Shown here: in pieces, positions 45,267 through 54,429 of the stretch
How positions within the stretch are numbered: position 1 is the stretch's first letter
How the letters are laid out: each line of letters begins with the position of its first letter
From: an uncultured Dehalococcoidia bacterium
GTDB lineage: Bacteria; Chloroflexota; Dehalococcoidia; Lucifugimonadales; Lucifugimonadaceae
Direction of reading: 5' to 3'
Assembly (NCBI GenBank): GCA_958295935.1
Contig: OY282385.1
Location: forward strand, 1,736,001 to 1,800,000
DNA: 64,000 nt
Made by a program: the position numbers and the translations under genes
Notes under the pieces: generated by a model
Seen by the model: the letters and a program-made list of their open reading frames with translations, nothing else
What the model was told of the DNA's origin: nothing
The model's database searches: none

Positions 45267-46490
45267 TTGGGCAATTTAACTTCTGAGACGATCCGGGCGG
45301 AGTTCCCCGTCACGTCGTCCTATACATACCTCGATTCGGCCTATTGGGGACCGTACCCGCGGCGCACCTCGGAGGCGATTTCCGACTACGTGAGTCAAAG
45401 GAGTACCACAGCTTATCCCTTTGGACGCGCGGAAGAGGACCGTGTGTTCGTGGACGGCGTCCGTGCCAAGGTCGCGACTCTTTGGGGGGTTGATCCGTCG
45501 GAGGTGTGGTTCCCCAAGGGCACCACGGACGCCATAGGCTCAGTCGCCTCGGCCCTGTTGAAACCCGGGGACGAAATCCTCGTTGGCGGACTTGACCACC
45601 CTGCCGACTACACGGTTTGGTCGAACCTGGCGGAGCGCGGGATCACGGTCACTGTGGTGCCGCAGCGCGAGGGTCGGATGGACCCCAGCGACTTCGAGAG
45701 AGCGATCACCCCGAGGACTCGCGCCATGGGGGCTTGCCTGGTCAATACGTACAACGGCTACCGCCAGAACCTCGAGGCCTTGAGCCGCGTTGCGGGTGAC
45801 CATGATCTGTACCTGTTCCTCGACGCCATTCAAGGAGTGGGCCATCTCTCGATAGACGTTGCGGGAACGAACGTAACGATGATGTCTGCCGGGTGCTACA
45901 AGTGGCTCTGTTCGCCTGAGGGGTTGGGAGTGGCGTATTTGAACAAGGATGTTGCGGGCAAGATCATTCCTCACACGGCTCACTTCTACGCGTACGAGCC
46001 TAGGGGCAACGACTGGGAATCTTTCATCAGGGAGATATTCGCGATAGGGGCTTCGGGCAGTGGGCCGCGGCAAATTCCACCCGGCGCGTTGGAGTACCCG
46101 GACGGGGCGAACCGCCTAGAGGTCAGCCCAAGTGTCATTTCCCTGATCGGTCTCAACCAGATGGCGGACTTGCTGATCGAGTTTGGCGGTATGCAGGCGG
46201 TGGAGGAACGCGTGCTGTCGTTGGCGGTAAGTCTTCGTGTTGCGGCGCAGGAACACGGTCACCAAGTCTTTTCTCCTCCAGAGCCAGAGGGTATGTCGGG
46301 CATCACCTCCGTTGGAGTGGCGGACGCGTTGGATTTCCAGGATTTTGCAAAGGGTCGCGGCGTGCATTTGTGCCCTCGGCCTGCGAGCCCCATCGCGGGG
46401 GAGGCCGTTAGGGTGTCGCCCCACTTCTTCAACAATGAAGACGACATAGGCAAGTTCGTGGAGACGCTGGACGATTACCGCGGGCGGTGA
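45267..46490 (+). CDS. Class V aminotransferase-fold PLP enzyme
   Basis: A 407-residue fold-type I PLP protein of the class V group (cysteine desulfurase, isopenicillin-N epimerase, selenocysteine lyase relatives). Seen: TYLDSAYWGPYPRRT, the PLP-contact FPKGTTDAIGSV, the Asp strand YLFLDAIQGVGHL and the Schiff-base lysine in SAGCYKWLCSPEG. No catalytic cysteine loop typical of a desulfurase is obvious near the C-terminus, so an epimerase/lyase role is likelier. The TTG at 45267 has GAGGAG 8 bases upstream; the frame opens at 45216 but without support. It may be co-transcribed with the transporter genes (158-base gap). Confidence 0.82.
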   Translation: MGNLTSETIRAEFPVTSSYTYLDSAYWGPYPRRTSEAISDYVSQRSTTAYPFGRAEEDRVFVDGVRAKVATLWGVDPSEVWFPKGTTDAIGSVASALLKPGDEILVGGLDHPADYTVWSNLAERGITVTVVPQREGRMDPSDFERAITPRTRAMGACLVNTYNGYRQNLEALSRVAGDHDLYLFLDAIQGVGHLSIDVAGTNVTMMSAGCYKWLCSPEGLGVAYLNKDVAGKIIPHTAHFYAYEPRGNDWESFIREIFAIGASGSGPRQIPPGALEYPDGANRLEVSPSVISLIGLNQMADLLIEFGGMQAVEERVLSLAVSLRVAAQEHGHQVFSPPEPEGMSGITSVGVADALDFQDFAKGRGVHLCPRPASPIAGEAVRVSPHFFNNEDDIGKFVETLDDYRGR

Positions 46491-46587
46491 AGACCGTAGT
46501 CTTTGACTGAGCAGGGGCTATTGGACTCGCGAGGAGACCGACAGGCTGCGAAGGCGAATTGCTCCGCAGGCGTTACGTGCGGATTTC

Positions 46588-46842
46588 TTAGCCGCCGCCT
46601 ACGGGACGGACTATTTCGACCCGGTCTCCATCTTCGATTACGGCTTGGTCGTGCTGATTGCGCGGCACGACCAAGCCGTTGATGGCCACGGCCAAGGACC
46701 TGCCGGCCAATCCGCGCTGCCGTAGGTAGTCGGCAATACTGACAGGGGCGTCGAACCGGTATGGTTTTCCGTTGATGGTTGCGGAGATCATGCTTTTGTC
46801 ACTTGGCGGCGCGGCGCGCGAAGCCGTATCGGGTTCCCTCAC
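46588..46842 (-). CDS. thiS: Sulfur carrier protein ThiS
   Basis: A ubiquitin-like carrier of 84 residues whose C-terminal Gly-Gly is thiocarboxylated to donate sulfur for thiazole synthesis. Seen: MISATINGKPYRFD, the hydrophobic beta-grasp core and the end VEIVRPVGGG. The GTG at 46842 overlaps the thiE stop (GTGA), implying coupled translation. An internal ATG at 46791 would give the more usual 67 residues but has no ribosome-binding site. thiG, thiF and thiC are not in the window. Confidence 0.88.
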   Translation of the reverse strand: MREPDTASRAAPPSDKSMISATINGKPYRFDAPVSIADYLRQRGLAGRSLAVAINGLVVPRNQHDQAVIEDGDRVEIVRPVGGG

Positions 46843-47486
46843 GTGCAGCGAGAGATGGCTTTGGCGATCGAGGCGGCAGCGGCGCGCGGGTTGTCACTTG
46901 CAAGTATCGCGCTGATGCAGGCCACTCCTTCTGCGCCTGCTTGCATGACCTCGGCGGCGTTTTCGGCGTTGATCCCGCCTATGCCGATGATCGGCGGATT
47001 GACCTCATGGACAATGCTATTGATCATTCCGACTCCGCCTGTGCTCATGCCGGGGTGCGATGGGGAGGAGAATATCGTACCTGCTATCAGGTAGTCGACG
47101 CCTTCCGCGGCCGCGGAACGCGCGGCACTGATGCCGTGCACCGATCTGCCGATGATCATTCCACGGCCTGCGCGCCGGCGGGCGTCGTCTGCGGCCATCG
47201 CCCTCTCCGGCAGGTGCGCACCGTCTGCGTTGCACAGTGCGGCGAGTTCCGGATTGCCGTTGATGATGAAGAGGGCCCGGTCGCTTGTGACCTGAGCGAG
47301 TTCGCGTGCGAGCGCTGCCAGGCCGTCTGGCGACAGGTTCTTGCCGCGTAGTTGCACCATGTTGACGCCGCCTGAGACGGCCTCATCCACGGCTTTTGCC
47401 AACTCACCCGGCTTATCGAACAGGTCGGGAGCGGTTACGAGGCACAGTGTGGGTTTGGGGATCGGATTGTGCGTATCGCTATTCAT
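46839..47486 (-). CDS. thiE: Thiamine phosphate synthase
   Basis: A 215-residue TIM-barrel enzyme joining the hydroxymethylpyrimidine diphosphate and thiazole phosphate to form thiamine phosphate. Seen: VNMVQLRGKNLS (phosphate/pyrimidine contact, normally QLREK), GAHLPERAM, MIIGRSVH, AGTIFSSPSHPG and IIGIGGI. These sit in normal order. It is followed by thiS with a 4-base overlap and lies 79 bases after uvrA on the same strand. No TPP riboswitch is seen in that short gap. Confidence 0.9.
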   Translation of the reverse strand: MNSDTHNPIPKPTLCLVTAPDLFDKPGELAKAVDEAVSGGVNMVQLRGKNLSPDGLAALARELAQVTSDRALFIINGNPELAALCNADGAHLPERAMAADDARRRAGRGMIIGRSVHGISAARSAAAEGVDYLIAGTIFSSPSHPGMSTGGVGMINSIVHEVNPPIIGIGGINAENAAEVMQAGAEGVACISAILASDNPRAAAASIAKAISRCT

Positions 47487-47565
47487 GCTAGAAGCGTATC
47501 ACCGGGGCTGCTTCGCCATGGCGGTAACGCGGCTCAGTCCCTGGATGAGTGCGCGGGGTTAAGGT

Positions 47566-50500
47566 CTACGATCGTGCGCGCGATGCGGACCGGCGTCTTC
47601 CTCGCCGCCGGCGGTCTCTGCCATTCGGGGATGCGCCGTTGCGGCTTGGCGATTCCGGTCTGGGCGGCAACACGTTCGTTTCCACATCCTGCCGCCGTCG
47701 TTTTTGCGGCTTGGTTCGGCGGTCATTGCCTGTGGAACCCGGCCCGGATGGATCCGGGACGATCCCGGGCGTTTGCAGCAGGTACCGGCCCGTGTGTGAG
47801 CTTTCGACGGCGGCTATGTATTCGGGGGTTCCCTCGGCTACCAACTCACCGCCGCCCTCGCCCGCGAGCGGGCCCAGGTCTATCAGCCAGTCTGCGTTCT
47901 TGATCAGGTCCAGGTGGTGCTCGATCAATACCACTGTGTTTCCTGCGTCCACGAGCCTGTGCAGTACCCACATCAGCTTCGAGCAGTCCTCGAATGAGAG
48001 GCCGGTCGTGGGCTCGTCAAGTATGTACAGGGTCTTGCCCGTGGAGCGCTTGGACAGTTCCGCCGCTAGCTTGATGCGCTGGGCTTCGCCGCCGCTCAGC
48101 GTGGTTGCCGGCTGTCCTAGTCGGATGTACCCGAGGCCGACGTCCACAAGGGTCTTGAGCTTGTTGTTGACGGTCGGGATGTTCTCGAACAGGCGGGACG
48201 CTTCGGACACGGTCATGTCCAGCACGTCGGAGATCGATTGGCCTTTGAACTGAATCTCCAGCGCCTCTCGGTTGTATCTTGCGCCGAAACAGACCTCGCA
48301 TGGGACGGTGACGTCTGGCAGGAACTGCATTTCGATCTGTACGTATCCGGCGCCTGAGCATGATTCGCATCGTCCGCCCTTGACGTTGAACGAGAAGCGG
48401 CCCGGCAGGTATCCGCGCGCTCTGGCCTCCGGCATCTTTGCGAAGAGGGTTCGGATGGGCGTGAAGGCGCCGGTGTATGTTGCGGGGTTGCTGCGCGGCG
48501 TGCGTCCTATCGGGGACTGGTCGATGTTGATCACCTTGTCCACGTGCTCTAGTCCGGTGATCTCGTCGTGGTCGCCGGGCCGGTCTTTGGCTCTGTAGAA
48601 GCGTTGTGCGAGGGCCTTGTAGAGCACTTCGTTTACGAGAGTGCTCTTTCCCGAACCGGAGACGCCTGTTACGCATACCAGCCTGCCCAGCGGGATGGAG
48701 ATGGCGACGTTCTTCAGGTTGTTCGCCCTTGCGCCATGTATTCCGAGCTCGTGTCCGGTACCCTTGCGCCGTGACCCCGGGATCGGTATCCGCCGTCTTC
48801 CGCTTAGGTATGCGCCGGTCACCGAGTCCGGGGATTCGATCACCGCTTCGATGGGCCCTTCCGCGACGACCTTGCCGCCGTGCTCTCCGGCGCCGGGTCC
48901 AAGATCCACGACGTGGTCCGCGGAGCGCATCACGGCCTCGTCGTGTTCCACGATCAGCACGGTGTTGCCCACGTCTCTCAGGCCTTGCAGCGTGTCTATG
49001 AGTCGGTAGTTGTCCATTGGATGGAGTCCCACGGACGGTTCGTCACACACATACAGCACGCCCATCAGGCCTGATCCGATCTGGGTCGCCAGCCGTATGC
49101 GCTGTCCTTCTCCTCCGCTCAGGGTGGAGGCTGCGCGGTCGAGCGTCAGGTACTCCAGTCCTACGCGTGACAAGAAACCCAGCCGGGCCTCGATTTCCTT
49201 GAAGATCTGGGAGGCGATTACTGCCTCTCGCCGGTTGAGCGGCTCTGTTGCCGCTTCGCCATCCGGCCATCGGCCTTCCCGGCAGGCGTGGGCCCATTCG
49301 ATGGCCCTTTGCACAGGCTGGCGCGTCACTTCCATGATGCTCATACCTAGGACGGTTACCGCGAGCGCCTCTGGCTTGAGCCTGTCCCCTCCGCAGGTGA
49401 TGCACGCCCGCTGCGCCATGTATCGGGTGATGTCCTCTCGCACATTCTCCGACTCGGTTTCGACGTGTCGGCGCTCCATGCTGGGTATTACTCCCTCGAA
49501 CGAGGTCTTCCACCTGTATACCCGGCCCTTTTGGGTAGTGTGCGACACCTCGAGGCGTTTGCCGCCGGAGCCGTACAGGACCACCTGGAGGTCTTTCTTG
49601 CGGAGTTGGCTCACCGGGTCGTTCATGTCGAAGCCGTAGGCTCTGGAGAGGGATTCTAGGGTGGATGCATACCAGGGCGCGTTGGCGCCTGAGCGAGCCC
49701 ATGGGAGGATGGCCCCTTCGGACAGACTCCTGGACTTGTCCGGTATCACGAGGTCGGGGTCCACCTCCAGGCGGAATCCCAAACCGGTACAGGTGGGGCA
49801 CGCCCCGTAAGGGGTGTTGAAGGAGAAGTTGCGCGGTTCCAGTTCTGCAATGGACACTTCGCAGTGCACGCATGCGAACTGCTCGGAATAGACGACGTCT
49901 TTACCCCCTACGATAGCCGCCACGACGGTTCCGCCTGATAGTTTGAGGGCTGTTTCCACGGAGTCGGTCAGTCGCTGCGTCTCGGTGTCCGGGTGAATCG
50001 CCAGTCGGTCGACCACGACCTCTACGTCGTGCCAGCGTTGCTTGTCTAGTTTTATCTCCTCGTCCAGGTCATACACTTCGCCATCGACCCTTACTCTCAC
50101 AAAGCCGTCGTTCCTGGCCTTCTCGAATATGGCCGCGTGCTCACCCTTTACGTGGGTCACTATGGGCGCCAGCAGGAGAATGCGGGAACCGTCTTCGGTG
50201 CGCGTTATGGAGTCGACTATCTGCTGGACGGACTGCCTCTCGACGGGTCTTTTGCATCTGTGGCAGTGCGGGCGTCCGGCTCGGGCAAAGAGCAGTCGCA
50301 GGTAGTCGTACACTTCGGTAACGGTGCCGACGGTGGAACGTGGGTTGCGGGACACACCTTTCTGGTCGATGGAGATCGCCGGGCTAAGGCCGTCGATGTG
50401 GTCGACGTCGGGCTTGTCCATGCGGCCGAGGAACTGCCGTGCGTATGCTGACAGGGACTCCACGTATCTGCGCTGTCCCTCGGCGTATATGGTGTCGAAG

Positions 50501-50628
50501 GCCAGGCTGCTCTTTCCGGAGCCTGACACGCCGGTGACGACGACGAGCTTGTCTCGCGGGATCTCGACGTTGACGTTCTTCAGGTTGTGCTCGCGTGCGC
50601 CGCGAACAGAGATGCGGGACTCTGCCAT
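47566..50628 (-). CDS. uvrA: UvrABC excinuclease subunit A
   Basis: A 1020-residue ATPase that scans DNA for bulky lesions and loads UvrB. It has two ABC cassettes: Walker [10 protein letters not shown] near 30 and GVSGSGKST near 650, signatures [12 protein letters not shown] and [12 protein letters not shown], and zinc modules of CxxC pairs (VHCEVS...ACPTC and CESC...CEVC). The C-terminus runs about 60 residues past the usual end with a basic, Pro/Arg-rich tail ([16 protein letters not shown]), unusual for the family. The ATG at 50628 begins [18 protein letters not shown]; 7 upstream codons are less likely. Confidence 0.95.
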   Translation of the reverse strand: MAESRISVRGAREHNLKNVNVEIPRDKLVVVTGVSGSGKSSLAFDTIYAEGQRRYVESLSAYARQFLGRMDKPDVDHIDGLSPAISIDQKGVSRNPRSTVGTVTEVYDYLRLLFARAGRPHCHRCKRPVERQSVQQIVDSITRTEDGSRILLLAPIVTHVKGEHAAIFEKARNDGFVRVRVDGEVYDLDEEIKLDKQRWHDVEVVVDRLAIHPDTETQRLTDSVETALKLSGGTVVAAIVGGKDVVYSEQFACVHCEVSIAELEPRNFSFNTPYGACPTCTGLGFRLEVDPDLVIPDKSRSLSEGAILPWARSGANAPWYASTLESLSRAYGFDMNDPVSQLRKKDLQVVLYGSGGKRLEVSHTTQKGRVYRWKTSFEGVIPSMERRHVETESENVREDITRYMAQRACITCGGDRLKPEALAVTVLGMSIMEVTRQPVQRAIEWAHACREGRWPDGEAATEPLNRREAVIASQIFKEIEARLGFLSRVGLEYLTLDRAASTLSGGEGQRIRLATQIGSGLMGVLYVCDEPSVGLHPMDNYRLIDTLQGLRDVGNTVLIVEHDEAVMRSADHVVDLGPGAGEHGGKVVAEGPIEAVIESPDSVTGAYLSGRRRIPIPGSRRKGTGHELGIHGARANNLKNVAISIPLGRLVCVTGVSGSGKSTLVNEVLYKALAQRFYRAKDRPGDHDEITGLEHVDKVINIDQSPIGRTPRSNPATYTGAFTPIRTLFAKMPEARARGYLPGRFSFNVKGGRCESCSGAGYVQIEMQFLPDVTVPCEVCFGARYNREALEIQFKGQSISDVLDMTVSEASRLFENIPTVNNKLKTLVDVGLGYIRLGQPATTLSGGEAQRIKLAAELSKRSTGKTLYILDEPTTGLSFEDCSKLMWVLHRLVDAGNTVVLIEHHLDLIKNADWLIDLGPLAGEGGGELVAEGTPEYIAAVESSHTGRYLLQTPGIVPDPSGPGSTGNDRRTKPQKRRRQDVETNVLPPRPESPSRNGASPNGRDRRRRGRRRSASRARS

Positions 50629-50928
50629 GGGGTGTTTGCGTCGTTGCAAAAGAGCGTGGTGCGGGAGGGTGTTTGGCGGCTATGGAATCAACTTGACGGC
50701 GGCCACCGCGACGCTAAAGGAGATTGACCGCCAGCGCGTCATATGCGCTTCGATTGCGGCCAAGTCGGCTTTGGCAGCCTCAACCGCGCACAGTATCACG
50801 CTGTCGGCGCGGCGCTTTGCATACGGGCGCAGTTGGCCGCGTATGTCCAAGGTCGTCTTCAACAGACATACTACTACCCGTATCGCATGGTATGGGCAAC
50901 TGACGTCCCCAAACTTGGCGGGGGGCGG
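50629..50928. other. Gap between the protease gene and uvrA
   Basis: About 300 bases with no gene I can support. A 60-codon frame on the minus strand (50680-50862) has no recognisable similarity and no good ribosome-binding site. The uvrA promoter must be here. Confidence 0.35.
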
Positions 50929-51861
50929 TTATTGCGAATGCCACCAGTACTGCTCGGAGGCGTTCATACGGTCTCCTCTCTTCAGCTGGTCCCAGACTTT
51001 TTCAACTTCGCTTATGGAGAGGACTATCTGCTGACCCTGCACGCGCTGCGATCCACTTGCCGTTCCTTTCCTGGTGGCCTGACTGACTCCTACGACCTCT
51101 CCTTGCTGATTGACGACGGCGCCTCCGGAGTCGCCGGGATCGAACTGGGCGTCGGTTTCGAAGGCGCCTATCTTGCCCTGGACACGGTAGGCGGTTGTTG
51201 CCACTCCAACCCTTACGCTGGGAAAGCCCGTGGGAGGGTTGGAGGAGTATCCGACGCTCATTACGGGCTTTGCGGTTTCGAGGGTATGCAGGTCTTCGCC
51301 GCGTCGTAGTGGGGTCAGGTCCATGTTGACCTCTATTGCGGCGATATCCAGAAGTCGATCCGTCCCCTTCACGATTCCCGTGACGGTCTGTTTCTCATCG
51401 TTGTGGTCCACGTAGCGGATAGTGACCTGGGATTCATCGCTGACCACGTGCTCTGCGGTGACCAACCAGCCTTTTTCGTAGACCCACCCGGTTCCTAGTC
51501 CTTTTGCCCCGGTTACTCGGACTATGGATCGCCGGATCTGCCTATATACGTCGTTCCAGGTGGGGATTGGGGTGGACGTAGCCGGGATCAGAACTGGCGT
51601 TGGGGTGGGTTGCGGCGTTGCCGTAGGGGCCGGTGTGGGCGTTGGTTGCGGCGTAGGAGCAAGCTGTGGAGTGGGTGAAGGTTGGAGAGTGACGGTTGGC
51701 CTTTGGGACAGCGCCGCCTGCTCTTGTTCCAACCGCGCCAGCTCGGTGGAGAGCAGGTCGAACTCTCTATTGGAGGAGATAATGGCGATTGCTCCGAGAG
51801 CGACCCCTGCTCCGGCGGTCACTACGGCGATCAGAGCGAGTATTTGAGCGTTTCTGTGCAC
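50929..51861 (-). CDS. Membrane-anchored trypsin-like serine protease (HtrA/DegP type, no PDZ)
   Basis: A 310-residue S1C protease. A signal anchor at about 8-29 precedes a short coiled segment ([15 protein letters not shown]) and a Pro/Thr linker at 55-100 (repeated TPTPAP/TPQP). The chymotrypsin-fold domain then has the full triad: His138 in TAEHVV, Asp172 in RLLDIAA and Ser245 in DPGDSGGA. No PDZ domain follows, so it may lack the usual substrate-sensing arm. It is outside the membrane by topology. It lies 69 bases after the trehalose gene on the same strand. Quality control or processing of surface proteins is a reasonable guess. Confidence 0.87.
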   Translation of the reverse strand: MHRNAQILALIAVVTAGAGVALGAIAIISSNREFDLLSTELARLEQEQAALSQRPTVTLQPSPTPQLAPTPQPTPTPAPTATPQPTPTPVLIPATSTPIPTWNDVYRQIRRSIVRVTGAKGLGTGWVYEKGWLVTAEHVVSDESQVTIRYVDHNDEKQTVTGIVKGTDRLLDIAAIEVNMDLTPLRRGEDLHTLETAKPVMSVGYSSNPPTGFPSVRVGVATTAYRVQGKIGAFETDAQFDPGDSGGAVVNQQGEVVGVSQATRKGTASGSQRVQGQQIVLSISEVEKVWDQLKRGDRMNASEQYWWHSQ

Positions 51862-51930
51862 GGTGGTCCCTTTGCGCGGGATCCGCTGCGGGGAGGCCGA
51901 GAGTACTGCAAGAGAATATAACCCGCGGGG

Positions 51931-54180
51931 TTATTGATCCGGGTATCGACGCGGCTTGGAGGGCCCTTCGTTTCGGCCCCGATTTGCCGTTGCGTGGGCT
52001 CTCTGGCGTGCGGACGTCAACAGTCGGAGCAATTTGCGCATCGCTGCGGGCGATACTACGGAGGTTAGGGCTCTGCTGCTTCCCGTGCCAACGTGCACGG
52101 AGTAAGAACCCGATTTGATGCGTTCGAAGGCGTCCTCGTCGGTGCGGTCGTCGCCGGTCACCATTGTAAAGTCGTAATCTTCGCGCTCTCCTCTAACGAA
52201 GTCGTAGGCTCGTCCCTTGCTTAGTTCCTGCTGGCGTATTTCAACGATGCAGGCGCCGGTGACGACCTGTACCGGGGCGTTCGCCAATCTGCCCTCCAGC
52301 ATTGCGGCGAGTTCAAGGGCCTGCCAGGCTCCGAGGTCTTCATCGGCTTCTCGGTAGTGCCACACCATGCCGGACGACTTCTCTTCCACGCGTGCGCCGG
52401 GCGTCCGGTCAACGTAGGCTTGCAGTACGGGCCGGACCTCTTCCTTCCAGGCTGTGTTGGGCTGTGGCCCCATCCTGCTCCATGCAGACTCGTCCTTCCG
52501 TCTGATCCAGAAACCGTGTTCGGCGATCAACGACACTCTTCTCCCTGCGAACCATTTTTCGAGGGTTTCACGGTCGCGGCCGCTATTTATGTAGAGTTCA
52601 ACGTTTGGCAGTGAGGATATGGCGTCCAGCAGGTTCAGGATTTCCGGGGTTGGCGCGGCGTCCTCGTAGCGGTCTGTGAACTCCCTGAGCGATCCGTCAT
52701 AGTCCAGCATGAGGAGCGCTGACCTGGCTTCTGCGAAGTGGTTCGACATGGTGTTGGCGAGCACTTCCGGCTCCAACAACGGGGGATTGTCCTCAGAGAC
52801 AGCGCGCGGGTTCAGAAGGGCGGACATGAAGCGGTCTATCCATCGGTGCACGTCGTTGGTGAGGACTCTCTTGTGCATTGGGACCATGCGTTCATTACGC
52901 TCTCCATAGTCCATTTCCAGCGCTCTCCGCAGTGCGCGTTCAGTGTCCTCCATGTTCCAGGGGTTGACCCTGAGCGCCTCGCCCATCTCCGATGAGGCGC
53001 CGGCAAACTCGCTGAGTACCAGTACGCCGCCGCCATCATCTCGACAGGCCGCGTACTCCTTTGCGATCAGATTCAGCCCGTCCCGCACCGGGGCCACGAA
53101 TGCGACGTCCGCAAGCCGATAGAGAGCTCCCAACTCTTCAGGAGGAATGGAGCGGTATACGTAGTGTATGGGTACGCGGCCGGGGCCACCGAAAAGGCCG
53201 TTGATCTGTCCCACCATGCGTTCGACCTCGCGCTTCAATTCCCGGTAGCTGCCGATTTCCTCCCGCGAGGGGACGCATATCTGTATGTATACGACGTTTT
53301 CCCGCCACACTGGGCTGGATGCCAACAGCCTGCGGAAGGCCTCGAGTTTGAGTGGGACGCCCTTGGTATAGTCGAGCCTCTCGACGCCGAGGATGACCTG
53401 ACGGTCTCCCAGCCTTCTGCGGTATCTGGCGAGACTGAGTTCGGAGGAACGTGAGAAGGCTTTCTCTCGCAGGGCCTTTACGTCGATGCCCAGCGGATGA
53501 GCCTCTATACGTACCTCCCGGCCGTCTATCCATGCGCTTCTCTCGCGGCTCTCGACGCCTAGGAACCTGCGCAGGCTGCGGCGCACGTGGTCGGCGTACT
53601 CGAACGTGTGCAGGCCGATCAGATCTGCTCCCATGATGCCGCGCAAAACGTGCTCGCGTTGTGGAAGTACGCGGAAAACCTCGGCAGATGGAAACGGCGT
53701 GTGCAGGAAGAAGCCTATGCGGACGTTCTTGATCCGTTCGCGTACCAATTGCGGCAACAGCATGAGCTGGTAGTCGTGTATCCAGACGGTGTCGCCTGGC
53801 TGTACGTGTTGTGCGACGACCTGGGCGAAGAGTTCGTTTACCCGCTGGTACGCGGCAAAGTGAGCCGGCTGGAACTCGCATCGTTCCATGAGGTAGTGGA
53901 ACAGCGGCCACAGGGCGGAGTTGCCATATCCGTTGTAGTAGGCTCGGAAGTCGTCTACCGGTACCGAGACGGGCACGAGTCTACGCTCTAGCAGGGTTGC
54001 CGTGGTGGCGCTGTCCAGATCCTCGCCTGGATGGCCTATCCAGATACTGTCCCGGTTTTCATGTAGGGGATTGAGGCCCGCCACGAGCCCGCCGCTGCTG
54101 CTGGCCAGTTCCTGAATCCCGTGCCGGTTGCGCCGGACTGTAACGGGCAATCTGTTCGAGACGAGAATTATCCTGCTCAA
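51931..54180 (-). CDS. otsAB: Fused trehalose-6-phosphate synthase/phosphatase
   Basis: A 749-residue bifunctional enzyme making trehalose from UDP-/ADP-glucose and glucose-6-phosphate in two steps. The N-terminal GT20 synthase (about 1-470) has RLPVTV, SSGGLVAGL, WIHDYQLMLLP and GVERLDYTKGVP. The C-terminal HAD phosphatase (about 490-740) has the nucleophile motif MLDYDGSL and GDDRTDEDAF. All key motifs are intact, so both halves are probably active. Trehalose is a compatible solute and stress protectant. It starts at an ATG and reads away from the FN3 protein gene. Confidence 0.93.
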   Translation of the reverse strand: MSRIILVSNRLPVTVRRNRHGIQELASSSGGLVAGLNPLHENRDSIWIGHPGEDLDSATTATLLERRLVPVSVPVDDFRAYYNGYGNSALWPLFHYLMERCEFQPAHFAAYQRVNELFAQVVAQHVQPGDTVWIHDYQLMLLPQLVRERIKNVRIGFFLHTPFPSAEVFRVLPQREHVLRGIMGADLIGLHTFEYADHVRRSLRRFLGVESRERSAWIDGREVRIEAHPLGIDVKALREKAFSRSSELSLARYRRRLGDRQVILGVERLDYTKGVPLKLEAFRRLLASSPVWRENVVYIQICVPSREEIGSYRELKREVERMVGQINGLFGGPGRVPIHYVYRSIPPEELGALYRLADVAFVAPVRDGLNLIAKEYAACRDDGGGVLVLSEFAGASSEMGEALRVNPWNMEDTERALRRALEMDYGERNERMVPMHKRVLTNDVHRWIDRFMSALLNPRAVSEDNPPLLEPEVLANTMSNHFAEARSALLMLDYDGSLREFTDRYEDAAPTPEILNLLDAISSLPNVELYINSGRDRETLEKWFAGRRVSLIAEHGFWIRRKDESAWSRMGPQPNTAWKEEVRPVLQAYVDRTPGARVEEKSSGMVWHYREADEDLGAWQALELAAMLEGRLANAPVQVVTGACIVEIRQQELSKGRAYDFVRGEREDYDFTMVTGDDRTDEDAFERIKSGSYSVHVGTGSSRALTSVVSPAAMRKLLRLLTSARQRAHATANRGRNEGPSKPRRYPDQ

Positions 54181-54429
54181 GGCTGGAACCTCGGCGCGTT
54201 CGGGATGATTCGTTCAACTGTCCTGCAAGCCGCGAGATGATGAAGATTAAACGATCTTGCCGTTTCCATGATACGCGGCAATCGCAACGGAAGCCTGCGG
54301 CGCTCATGGGCAATGGACCCTGAGCGCCTTCCTCGAAGTGGCGGTGAGTTTGGATCCCGCGCCAACGACTACTTTGTGGAAGCTGACGGTGTATTCGCCG
54401 CGCCGACCGCCGGCTTGGCAAAGGGAGTG

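Noticed and set aside
46839-47566. TPP riboswitch expected near thiE/thiS
   Set aside because: Only 79 bases separate uvrA and thiE and no conserved THI-box text is present.
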